Of a stretch of DNA of 39,899 bases, positions 8,260 to 16,762 are shown in pieces (position 1 is the stretch's first letter; the number at the start of each line of letters is the position of its first letter). Source of the stretch: an uncultured Lachnospiraceae bacterium (GTDB lineage: Bacteria; Bacillota; Clostridia; Lachnospirales; Lachnospiraceae); assembly GCA_946623875.1 (NCBI GenBank), contig CAMORO010000015.1, positions 1-39,899 on the forward strand. The letters run 5' to 3'. Both the position numbers and the translations under genes were made by a program. The notes below the pieces were generated by a model that saw only the letters and a list, made by a program, of their open reading frames with translations, was not told the DNA's origin and ran no database searches.

Positions 8260-10503
8260 TCATTGAAGCGGTATCTCTGTAGTACCCACATCGGAAAATG
8301 TTTCGTAATCATCATGGATAGTAAGCATCATCGGTGATACGGCATCCTTAAGAGATACCGAATAGCAGCAATCAAGCGATGATCCGTCCGATATCTGCGT
8401 GTCCTTATTATAGAATTCCTCCGGATATTCATCCAAAGATGCAAAGGTTTCGCAGGGTTCACCGTTCTGGGTGACACTTGGAGGAAATACCTCTGACATA
8501 GATAAAAGTTTACTTGTTTTATTGGTAAATGTAAAATATATCAGTGCTGCGGGATTTCCGTTTGTATCAAGACAGACGGTTACATTAGTGCATTTGAGCG
8601 TAAAATTGTCATTATCGACATCAACCGACTCAGATGAGGCTTCCGTCTGTACGCTTCCCGAAAGATCATCCCCGATCAGAAGTTCATCATCCGCTCCGGC
8701 TTCCTGAACCTCAAAGCCTTCCGTGCCGGAATCCGATAACGGTATTGTATCTCCCTGTTCTTCATCAGACACTGCTTCCGTTGAAGGTACCGAACTGTCA
8801 TCCGTATCGAAATCCCTGTTCTTTATCTTATGATAAATACTGAGACATATTATAAGAATAACTACAAATATTACGCCTTCGATGGCAAGCATCATATACT
8901 CTGTCGATTTCCTGCCGGGATCCACAGGCTCGTTCTTCGCTGTGTGATCCTTATTGGAAAATGTATCGATATCCTTAAACGGATCGTTTACCGCTGCTCT
9001 GCGCTGTCCCACGGAACCCTGCTTATTACCCGGAACCGGTACATTTCCTCCGTTCATGCGCGGATCCGGACGCCCCTGACCTTCGAAGAAGGAAGCATTA
9101 AGCGTATCGTTATTATTGTTTATATTATTGTTTATATTATTGTTTACAGTGCCGTTTATATTGCCGTTTACACCGGTGTCCGCAGACGGTTCCGACAGTC
9201 CCAATGCCTTCTCTATATCGGCAAGCTGCCTGTCCATTGCCGTCATGGGTTTACCCTGATGAGGCTGCTGTGACATCATTCTGTTAATGACGGAACCCTG
9301 TGCAGCATTCTGTTCCCGGGGTGATATCCGGCCTGTCTGACCGGCCTGTTGCAGTTGTTGCTGCGGTATCTGCTGAGTTACATGCTGACTCTGCACAGGC
9401 TGTGGTATCTGCTGAACCGGAACCTGTTCGGTCACGACCGTCTGTGTAGGTCCGCTTAACTCCTTAAGATCCTCATCGCTGACCGTTTCATAAGTCGTGG
9501 TCGTGGTTGTGGTGACTACGGTCTTCAACACTCTTCGTGATGAATTGCCTCCCGGCAGTTCTTCCGTAACTCCGGATACGGGGATGTTCACACCGTTTCC
9601 GGCTGTGTTTATCGGAGGACGCTGCTTCCTTCCTCCTGCCTGTCCGTTCTGAGCCGGACGTCCCGGCATTGCTCTTTGCGGTGCCTGTCCCGGTCTTACC
9701 TGACCACGGTTCGGTGCCGGCTGCCCCGGCTGCTGACCCTGTACCGGTCTCCTCTGACCCTGCTGCGGTACCGGCCGGCCGTTTCCCTGCTGCATCTGCT
9801 TCTGTTGCGGGCCTGTCTGTACCGGTCCCTGCTGCTTCGGGTTCGGAGCCGGCTGTCCGGGCCCTTTCTGCATCTGCTTCTGCTGTACTGTCTGTCCGGA
9901 TCCCTTAGGCATCTGTCCTTCGGATACGGTTCCCGTAAATATTACCGGTCCCTGCTGTACCTGTTTATGATCCGGTGCCGGCTGCCCGGGTCCCTTCGGC
10001 ATCTGCTTCTGCTGTGGTGCCGTCTGTAACGGTCCCTGCTGCTTCTGTCCTTCGGAAGCTGACCCCGAAGCTATAACCGGTCCCGGTCCCTGTTCACGCA
10101 CATTTTCCACTGTTTCGGGCGAATTGTGCATATTGGCATTCCGGGGGGCCGGCGGTCTGTCAGGCCATCCCGTAGCTATGATCTTATTCTGCTTCCGGGG
10201 TGGTGTTGACTGAAGGATATCCTCATTGAAATTGAGATTAATGGGAGCCGTGACCATATTGGCCTTATTATCCTTAATCTCTGTTACCTTCATTGCCCCG
10301 GGAGACCTTAATGTAGTTGCTGCTTCATTTATGCGTTTGGGTGATCTGGCAGTGTTCATACCCGCAAATGCATCCTGCCTTCTCATCTCCCTGCTGCTTA
10401 TCTCCTCATCAGCCCTGGGCGCCACTATACTTCTTGCTGCACGTTTCTTAACAGTCTTCTCTTTTACGGTTTTTGTTGAATTGGTATTATCTGTATTACT
10501 CAT
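8260..10503 (-). CDS. Pro/Gln-rich single-pass membrane protein with DUF5067-like domain
   Basis: A 747-residue protein with no signal peptide. Residues 1-535 are low complexity: basic near the N-terminus, then Pro/Gln/Gly-rich with imperfect repeats of the QQKQMPKGPGQPAP type (about 155-290), a run of seven or more threonines (about 330-337) and an Asn-rich block (about 446-466). One membrane helix lies at about 536-557, followed by an acidic linker and a folded C-terminal domain (about 620-747) that resembles DUF5067, a beta-rich extracellular domain of Firmicute lipoproteins. Topology should be N-terminus inside, so more than 500 disordered residues would be cytosolic. GGGAGATAG before the ATG and a 24-base gap to the upstream DUF4125 gene suggest an operon. 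Function unknown. Confidence 0.8.
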   Translation of the reverse strand: MSNTDNTNSTKTVKEKTVKKRAARSIVAPRADEEISSREMRRQDAFAGMNTARSPKRINEAATTLRSPGAMKVTEIKDNKANMVTAPINLNFNEDILQSTPPRKQNKIIATGWPDRPPAPRNANMHNSPETVENVREQGPGPVIASGSASEGQKQQGPLQTAPQQKQMPKGPGQPAPDHKQVQQGPVIFTGTVSEGQMPKGSGQTVQQKQMQKGPGQPAPNPKQQGPVQTGPQQKQMQQGNGRPVPQQGQRRPVQGQQPGQPAPNRGQVRPGQAPQRAMPGRPAQNGQAGGRKQRPPINTAGNGVNIPVSGVTEELPGGNSSRRVLKTVVTTTTTTTYETVSDEDLKELSGPTQTVVTEQVPVQQIPQPVQSQHVTQQIPQQQLQQAGQTGRISPREQNAAQGSVINRMMSQQPHQGKPMTAMDRQLADIEKALGLSEPSADTGVNGNINGTVNNNINNNINNNNDTLNASFFEGQGRPDPRMNGGNVPVPGNKQGSVGQRRAAVNDPFKDIDTFSNKDHTAKNEPVDPGRKSTEYMMLAIEGVIFVVILIICLSIYHKIKNRDFDTDDSSVPSTEAVSDEEQGDTIPLSDSGTEGFEVQEAGADDELLIGDDLSGSVQTEASSESVDVDNDNFTLKCTNVTVCLDTNGNPAALIYFTFTNKTSKLLSMSEVFPPSVTQNGEPCETFASLDEYPEEFYNKDTQISDGSSLDCCYSVSLKDAVSPMMLTIHDDYETFSDVGTTEIPLQ
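9112..9171. repeat. Five 12-bp tandem repeats within a coding region
   Basis: The units read ATTATTGTTTAT (9112-9123 and 9124-9135), ATTATTGTTTAC, AGTGCCGTTTAT and ATTGCCGTTTAC. On the minus strand each encodes four residues of the type Val/Ile-Asn-Asn/Gly-Asn/Thr in the Asn-rich block of the Pro/Gln-rich membrane protein. Two units are identical and a third differs by one base, which points to recent slippage and likely length variation between strains. Confidence 0.8.
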
Positions 10504-10527
10504 CTATCTCCCACGATAAAACTTATA

Positions 10528-11214
10528 TCACAATTTATCCTCTAACTCCTTAAGACTTCCGTAACCGTATGCCTTAGCCGTATTCTCCATGATCATGCAG
10601 GCAAGATTTCTTCCTTCACCTGCAAGCTTAACTATGAACTGCCCGTACAGTGCAAGTGTTCTTGCCGAATATGTCAGCAGTTCACCCCTGAGATATGTTT
10701 CATATGAAGTATTCACCTCAGTATCATCGGATGTATGAATGCTTCTTGCATTGGAGGCAGCCTTGGGATACAAGGATGCGAACTGTTCCATCCAGTCCAC
10801 CTGTATTCCCACTATCTGTTCAACGATCGCTTTCTTTGTATCATCAACCTCAGGCAGCTTATCCTTGATCGCTGCATAGCTGTCCGGTGCGGTACTTTCC
10901 TCCATACGGGCGTATTTCTCGGTTACAAGATTCCAGCCGTGCTCGTTGGCAGTGTAGAAATCATCTATATAGGAATCAAGCATTTCGTCCGTCCAGGTAT
11001 CATACTGGCTTCTGCGCATTATTGAAAATGTATCCCAGTCATCCTGACAGGAAGCCCTTCCACCTTCATTCTGTACCTTGTCAAATGCCTGCCACTCAAG
11101 CATGACTATTTCATTTACCGCTTCACGGTCACTGTTGACAGTCTTCTTATTAGAACTATCAACGTTGCTTATGATACACGAACTTACGTTAGTATTCAAG
11201 TTAATTTCGGACAT
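10528..11214 (-). CDS. DUF4125 family protein
   Basis: A 228-residue cytosolic protein. The core from about residue 33 (EIVMLEWQAFDKVQNEGGRA, then TWTDEMLDSY, LVTEKYARMMxST-like, and TYLRGELLTYS) matches what I know of DUF4125, a helical family of unknown function in Firmicutes and Actinobacteria. DUF4125 genes are often found next to, or fused with, DUF4037 genes, and that is the case here: the gene starts 36 bases after the TPR-DUF4037 stop. AAAGGAGG precedes the ATG. The first 30 residues are Ser/Asn-rich and probably disordered. The pairing suggests that DUF4125 works with the DUF4037 nucleotidyltransferase-like protein, but no activity is known to me. Confidence 0.85.
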   Translation of the reverse strand: MSEINLNTNVSSCIISNVDSSNKKTVNSDREAVNEIVMLEWQAFDKVQNEGGRASCQDDWDTFSIMRRSQYDTWTDEMLDSYIDDFYTANEHGWNLVTEKYARMEESTAPDSYAAIKDKLPEVDDTKKAIVEQIVGIQVDWMEQFASLYPKAASNARSIHTSDDTEVNTSYETYLRGELLTYSARTLALYGQFIVKLAGEGRNLACMIMENTAKAYGYGSLKELEDKL

Positions 11215-11250
11215 ATTTTTCCTCCTTTTGAAACAAGTGTCTTACATTTT

Positions 11251-13131
11251 TCACAAAAACCTGGAATAGACATCCAGATAATTCTCACCTTCCGGAACAT
11301 TCTCCGCCATGCCTATCTTCTGCAGTTCTTCTATTATGATGGCTGCCACTATCTCGATCGTCATCCTTATACGCTCATCACCCTTTGGCATATCATAAAC
11401 CGCATTGAAGATATCCATTACCACTGCCGCTTTTTCAAGATTCCCCATTCCATGATGCAGCCATTTGTAATACGGTGCATATTTCCTGTTGAGAAGATAT
11501 ACGAGCTTCATAGTATGCTCCATGTAACCGGCCAGCGCAAGCTCCGAACCAACCTTCTCACCACGCTTGAGCATCCTTATGTAATTGTACTGTCCCATCT
11601 GCGCACTGTAGTGAAGCTCCTCAGCGATCCTCCTCTTCCATATAATGTCCGGATAATAGGACAACTTATTCCTTATCCTTACAAAGTCACTCTCCGTATC
11701 ATTGAACACCTCACCGTTTGTGCATTCGGAAAGATTCTCTTCCTTTACTCCGGCAAAGAACCTGAACTGTCGCCCTGCCAGTTCCACGGGATCATCTGTA
11801 TCCTCCGATACATACTCATCTATCAGCGCTTCATCTGTCTCAAGTATTCGTGAATAGAATTCCTTAGTCCTTATTACTCCCACCCTGCGCCCGTCAGGCG
11901 GAAGCATTGTGACCCGTTTATAACCCATATATTCATCAGGAAGACTGTCGTACTCTGCCTGCATTCTGTCTCCTATTTCCCCGAACAGATCATCATCAAG
12001 GAAGATACAGAAATCCGGACCGAAATCATGATCCGCAGACAGCTCATCATCAAAGCCGTAACACTGGGATCCCCTTCCGACAAGACCGACTGTAATACGA
12101 TCCTCGTATTCCGGAAATCCATCATGTATCATGGCCTTGCCGTATTCCTCATAAAATCTGCGGCTGAGTTCAAGACCTCTGATATACGCGGGATGCTCCG
12201 CTTCATTCCGGTCTTCGTTATTTTCTTCCCTGTTTCCCGGGCTGCCGTTATCCGGATCCCCGTTATTTCTTTTTTCATCACTTCGTTTGTCCAAAGCTTC
12301 ATCATTCAGCTCTGCAATTCCGGATCCTGTACTGTCCTCCAGCATATGTTCTGCTTCCCGCAGGCTCTCCTTAACCATAATGTAACTCGGATTGTCCTCT
12401 CCAACATGAAGCTTAAGAAGCTTCAGAGCCTTTCTGTAATGATCAACACTTGCTTTGTAATCCTTTTTTATAAAAAACAGATCGGCAAGCGTATTAAGAC
12501 ACCCCGGATAGTGCCATTCATCACCTCCGGCCGCCTCAAAGATATCCACGGCCTCATTAAGCTGTTCCCGCGCCTCATCATACTCCCCAAGCCTTATATA
12601 AACCTGGGCGAGATTGGTGCGGGTTATTGCCTGCTGTATCTCCTTACCCTGGATCCCTACAATGACCTTAAGTGCCATATTCAGGCAGTCCGCTGATCTG
12701 TTCAGGTCATCAAGCTTCTGATACAAAAGACTCATATTGTTGTAAAGAGCTGCATAAAGGTAATCGTCTTCCGGCACCAGCCTGTTGTACAGACGCTCAA
12801 CCTCTTTATACAGTTCGAGAGATTCGTGCAGCCTGCCTGCCGCCCTATAGGCTGTTGCTATGTTTAACAGTGTGGTCGCATGGGGAAGTGTATCCTTAAG
12901 CCCCTTCTCCTCACAAAGGGCAACTGCCCTTTTGCAGTAAACCGGAAGTTCCTCAAACCCTTCGGTATACCTTAAATACCCTATCATCTCACTCAGCAGT
13001 GTAAGCTCCGCATTGAAGTCACCTTCATCCGAGGCTTCCTTTATCTTACCCTTCAGATATTCACCGGTCTTATATGTCTCTTCACCACCCGGAAGAGAGT
13101 CAAGTTTACGCAGCACTTCTTCTATGTTCAT
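11251..13131 (-). CDS. TPR protein with C-terminal DUF4037 nucleotidyltransferase-fold domain
   Basis: A 626-residue cytosolic protein. Residues about 40-265 form roughly five tetratricopeptide repeats (for example around LNIATAYRAAGR, NNMSLLYQKL and LAQVYIRLGEYDEAREQL). A disordered acidic linker (270-312) leads to the DUF4037 domain (about 315-626). That domain has a nucleotidyltransferase-type signature: GRGS (352-355) followed by DHD (367-369) inside SADHDFGPD, the usual metal-binding carboxylate pair. A nucleotidyl-transfer or binding reaction is therefore plausible, but the family's substrate is unknown to me. It starts 27 bases after the last antiporter gene, so read-through from the antiporter operon is possible. 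It leads the DUF4125/membrane protein/subtilase cluster. Confidence 0.87.
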   Translation of the reverse strand: MNIEEVLRKLDSLPGGEETYKTGEYLKGKIKEASDEGDFNAELTLLSEMIGYLRYTEGFEELPVYCKRAVALCEEKGLKDTLPHATTLLNIATAYRAAGRLHESLELYKEVERLYNRLVPEDDYLYAALYNNMSLLYQKLDDLNRSADCLNMALKVIVGIQGKEIQQAITRTNLAQVYIRLGEYDEAREQLNEAVDIFEAAGGDEWHYPGCLNTLADLFFIKKDYKASVDHYRKALKLLKLHVGEDNPSYIMVKESLREAEHMLEDSTGSGIAELNDEALDKRSDEKRNNGDPDNGSPGNREENNEDRNEAEHPAYIRGLELSRRFYEEYGKAMIHDGFPEYEDRITVGLVGRGSQCYGFDDELSADHDFGPDFCIFLDDDLFGEIGDRMQAEYDSLPDEYMGYKRVTMLPPDGRRVGVIRTKEFYSRILETDEALIDEYVSEDTDDPVELAGRQFRFFAGVKEENLSECTNGEVFNDTESDFVRIRNKLSYYPDIIWKRRIAEELHYSAQMGQYNYIRMLKRGEKVGSELALAGYMEHTMKLVYLLNRKYAPYYKWLHHGMGNLEKAAVVMDIFNAVYDMPKGDERIRMTIEIVAAIIIEELQKIGMAENVPEGENYLDVYSRFL

Positions 13132-13158
13132 ATTTAATCCTTAACACCTTCCGTTTCC

Positions 13159-15270
13159 TCAACCCACATGCAATGCAAGAACCACGAGCAGATAAATAAG
13201 AGTCACTATACATCCGATACTGAACATCATGAGTCCGAAGGAAACACTTCTTGCCGTAAGACGTGTAGTCTTTAATATCTGTTCAAGCCTGAGTGCAAGC
13301 TTTTTCTCGTAATTGATGTATTTGGGGTTATTCTTTCTTACTGTTTTGTTCAAAAGATCCGTCATACCATCCATAAACATCCCTGCAAAATGGGTCAGAG
13401 TATTTCCGTAAAGCAGGGGACGTCTGGGTTCCACTTCCCTAAGCAGAGTCCTCTGTATGATAGAGATCAAATGATCCGCCATCCTGTCGAATATCCTCAG
13501 TATAAAGGCACAGACAAAGGGAAGTATGTGTACGAAAAAGGGACGGTATATAAGGTTCTCAAGGTCAAGCCATGCCGGCCATCTGTCAATATATATCTTA
13601 TTTCCCGACTCATCCCTGCTCATGAGCAGCTTCCTGATCACGAAACAATATATAAGTACTCCCAGAGTCATCGATATGATACTGCCCTTAAGATTAGCAA
13701 AAGAAAAATAATCAATGCGCATGCCCGGATCGTCCCTGTTCAGGAAGGGCATTGCCATTTCCGCAGTCCTGTCCATAAACCTGTAGGGAGCAATACCGAA
13801 AACAAACAGTACAAACGCCGAAAGAAATATCGCACAGCCTGACTGTTCGTTCATGTAATTTCTCCTGTGTTCATCCCCGTCACCGTAATTATTTACATGA
13901 CCGTCAGTCGTGGCTTTGCCCCGGTCTTCAACAAAAACAGCGATAAAAAGCTTGAGCATGTAAGCAAGAGTCATTCCGCCTGTCAGCAGGAATACATATT
14001 CAATGAACTTATATGTTCCGTATGCATTTGAGGCCTCCTGTAAATATTCCACAATTGATTCGTGAAGCAGTGACTTACTGACGTATCCCGAAAATCCCGG
14101 AACGCCGCTAATCGATAAGCCTCCTGTAATAAACGCACACATAAGAAGCGGCTTGCCCTTTCCAAAGCCCCTTATCCTGTTTAGGTCAAGCTCATGAAGG
14201 TTCATATAGATAACACCGGCACACATGAACAGTACAAGCTTGATGAGCGAATGATTGACCATGTGAAGTATGGTACCGCGGGCCGCAAGTGCATTCTCAA
14301 GTCCTGACAGTGCCTGCATTCCAATTCCGACAAGGATGAAACCTATCTGGGACATCGAAGAACATGCCAGCGTCCTCTTTATGTTTATACTGAACACTCC
14401 CAGAAGTGCTCCCGTAAACATCGTTATCACACCGAGTACCAGTACCGTAAATCCCCAGTTCCCGTCTGCGGAAAAGATATTGCAGGTTATGACCAGTATA
14501 CCGAATATTCCGGATTTGGTCAGTATTCCCGACAGCAGAGCCGAAGCCGGAGCAGGTGCTACGGGATGTGCCTTGGGCAGCCATATATGAAGAGGGAACA
14601 TACCTGCCTTGGCACCGAAGCCAAACAGCATACATGCCCCGGCAACATATACCCTTCCCTTAAGCGAAGGTATGGCAGCCACCGCCTGATGTACCGATTC
14701 GTACAGCTCATCCATCCTGAGAGTACCTGTAATGCTGTACAGAAGGAACAGGCCCATCAGCATTACCATTCCGCCGATCACGGCTACCGCAAGATAAGTT
14801 TCTGCCGCCCTTAATGACTCCCCTGTCTCATCGTGTGCCACCCATGTGTACGAAGTAAAGGACATTATTTCAAAGAATACAAAGGTCGTGAACAGATCCG
14901 CCGACAGGAATACGCCGACTGTCGCACCCAGCGTAAACAGGAAAAACAGATAGTATCTGTCGGTCCTCGGATAATGTTCCATATATTCCCTTGAGAAAAC
15001 AGTCGTCATCGCCCACATAAAGGCTGCTACCAGTCCGTATATTATCCTGAAGCCATCCAGCTTAAGACTTATGCCAAGGCCGCACAGATCCTTTGAACCG
15101 AAGGATATATAACTTCCGTTCATCGACCGGTACGACAGCCAGATAAGGACTGCAAGTTCAATAAGAGTAACCGCATCCGCGAAATAATCTCTCATGCGGT
15201 GGCTCTTCTTTCCAAGCACATATGCAATTATACCGGCCGCCATCGGACCTACCGCCAACGCAAGCAACAT
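13159..15270 (-). CDS. NuoL/MrpA-like proton-conducting membrane subunit
   Basis: A 703-residue polytopic membrane protein of the complex I/Mrp antiporter family, the longest of four paralogues in this operon. The conserved ion-path residues are present: Glu134 in LFTTFVFFEIMSF, Lys221 in FGFGAKAGMFPLHIWLPKAH and Lys252 in SGILTKSG. A C-terminal extension with further helices and a basic loop ends in a final membrane segment (about 675-700), as in NuoL/MrpA-type subunits. The MbhD and MbhE parts that are fused to MrpA in Bacillus are encoded separately upstream. It is the last gene of the operon, starting 5 bases after the preceding gene. Na+/H+ exchange or H+ translocation is inferred from the family; the ion is not readable here. 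Confidence 0.9.
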   Translation of the reverse strand: MLLALAVGPMAAGIIAYVLGKKSHRMRDYFADAVTLIELAVLIWLSYRSMNGSYISFGSKDLCGLGISLKLDGFRIIYGLVAAFMWAMTTVFSREYMEHYPRTDRYYLFFLFTLGATVGVFLSADLFTTFVFFEIMSFTSYTWVAHDETGESLRAAETYLAVAVIGGMVMLMGLFLLYSITGTLRMDELYESVHQAVAAIPSLKGRVYVAGACMLFGFGAKAGMFPLHIWLPKAHPVAPAPASALLSGILTKSGIFGILVITCNIFSADGNWGFTVLVLGVITMFTGALLGVFSINIKRTLACSSMSQIGFILVGIGMQALSGLENALAARGTILHMVNHSLIKLVLFMCAGVIYMNLHELDLNRIRGFGKGKPLLMCAFITGGLSISGVPGFSGYVSKSLLHESIVEYLQEASNAYGTYKFIEYVFLLTGGMTLAYMLKLFIAVFVEDRGKATTDGHVNNYGDGDEHRRNYMNEQSGCAIFLSAFVLFVFGIAPYRFMDRTAEMAMPFLNRDDPGMRIDYFSFANLKGSIISMTLGVLIYCFVIRKLLMSRDESGNKIYIDRWPAWLDLENLIYRPFFVHILPFVCAFILRIFDRMADHLISIIQRTLLREVEPRRPLLYGNTLTHFAGMFMDGMTDLLNKTVRKNNPKYINYEKKLALRLEQILKTTRLTARSVSFGLMMFSIGCIVTLIYLLVVLALHVG

Positions 15271-15274
15271 CTTT

Positions 15275-16762
15275 TCACCTCATAAGCCCCGCAATGGAAT
15301 CGAAGTAATTGGTCACCGCGGGTGCCGTAAATGACATAACTATCATGAATATCGAAAAAATGATAAAGGGAACGCACATCTGCCATCCGGGATCCTTTAC
15401 ATCCTTAATACTCTTTATATCAAAATCATCATCTGGGAAGTAAGCCCTGAACAGTGTTGTGAACATATATATTGCGGTAAGCAGGCCTGACAAAAGAAGG
15501 ACACCTATCCCGGTATATGCAAGCCTTGATCCCTGCTCCACTGCCGCAGTACACAGATTCCATTTGCTGATAAAACCCGGGAAGGGTGGGATGCCCACAA
15601 GCGACAGCGAACCTATCGCAAAAGTGGCGAAGGTAACCGGCATCTTAAGTCCCAGACCGTTAAGCTCCCTTACATACTCCTTATGTGTCCTGCACAGCAC
15701 TGCGCCCGCGCAGAAGAACAGCGTTATCTTGATAACCGCATGATAGATCATGTGGCTGAATGCTGCGGTAAGTCCGAGGGGAGTCATCAATGAAGCTCCG
15801 AACACTATATAGGAAAGATTGCTTACCGTTGAATATGCAAGCCTTCTTTTGAAATGCGGCTCCTTGACAGCCCTTGCCGAGCCGTAGAGGATCGTCACCA
15901 TGGCAAAGCACATAACCGTATACTGTGCAAATGTTCCCTGAAGGAAGTCCGTTCCGAAGCTGTAGTAAGTTATTCTGATTATGGCAAATGCTCCTGCCTT
16001 AACAACCGCCACCGCATGGAGAAGAGCCGTAACGGGAGTCGGAGCTATCGAAGCCGAGGGCAGCCATCCGTGGAACGGGAATATGGCAGCCTTGACACCG
16101 AAACCTATAACAGCCATTACATACACTGCCCGCAGCAGTGTCTCCTTTCCGTTAATATCCGCTGATGCGAGCACGCCTCCCGGAACAAAATTCATCGTGT
16201 TTCCATATGTAAAGATGAAGATGAACCCGATAAACGCAAGAGCGGCTCCGGCCATCGAATACAATATGTATTTGCGGCCGGCCATTATTGCTTCACGGCT
16301 CATTCCCGCCATGACGAGCGGCAGGGTAACGAGAGTCAGCATCTCGTAAAACATATACATGGTCATCAGATTCGCGGCAAGCGCAATCCCGACGGTTACG
16401 CCATAGGTCATCGTATAGAATGCAAAGAAGGATGTCTCCTTTCCGTGATGCTCCATATACTCGAAAGCATACAGGGTCGCTATCGGCCACAGTATCGCAA
16501 CCAGTCCCGCAAACACCGAACCGGCTCCGTCAACGTGAAAGGTTATCTCCAGATCGCCGGCCAGATTCAGAGCCCGGTATGTCCCCTTGGGAGCATTAAG
16601 AAGAAGTATCCATACCAATATTGAATTAAGGGTTGTCACAAGCTCCGTGTAGATGTTCCTGTACTTTCTTTCGCCGAATTTAAACAGCGGAAGGATGGCA
16701 CCCGTCACTAGCGGGAACAGTATCGGAGCAAGTATCATGTATTTATTCACTGTACACTCCAA
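15275..16762 (-). CDS. NuoM/MrpD-like proton-conducting membrane subunit (a)
   Basis: A 495-residue antiporter-like subunit of the complex I/Mrp family with about 14 membrane helices. Key residues are Glu140 (MTMYMFYEMLT), Lys224 (GFGVKAAIFPFHGWLP) and Lys255 (HAVAVVKAGAF). The length fits MrpD (about 490). Its start overlaps the end of the preceding paralogue by 16 bases, so the two are translationally linked. It is closer in motif wording to the 431-residue paralogue before it (both share YGNT/YGDT...FVPGGVL) than to the other two, which suggests they arose by gene duplication. Confidence 0.9.
   Translation of the reverse strand: MECTVNKYMILAPILFPLVTGAILPLFKFGERKYRNIYTELVTTLNSILVWILLLNAPKGTYRALNLAGDLEITFHVDGAGSVFAGLVAILWPIATLYAFEYMEHHGKETSFFAFYTMTYGVTVGIALAANLMTMYMFYEMLTLVTLPLVMAGMSREAIMAGRKYILYSMAGAALAFIGFIFIFTYGNTMNFVPGGVLASADINGKETLLRAVYVMAVIGFGVKAAIFPFHGWLPSASIAPTPVTALLHAVAVVKAGAFAIIRITYYSFGTDFLQGTFAQYTVMCFAMVTILYGSARAVKEPHFKRRLAYSTVSNLSYIVFGASLMTPLGLTAAFSHMIYHAVIKITLFFCAGAVLCRTHKEYVRELNGLGLKMPVTFATFAIGSLSLVGIPPFPGFISKWNLCTAAVEQGSRLAYTGIGVLLLSGLLTAIYMFTTLFRAYFPDDDFDIKSIKDVKDPGWQMCVPFIIFSIFMIVMSFTAPAVTNYFDSIAGLMR

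Noticed and set aside
9112-9171. Short tandem repeats as a possible CRISPR or mobile element remnant
   Set aside because: The 12-bp units have no spacers and are in frame within a coding region, so they are simple coding slippage repeats.
12028-12696. 222-codon plus-strand open frame
   Set aside because: Antisense to the TPR-DUF4037 gene, with no ribosome binding site or recognisable domain.
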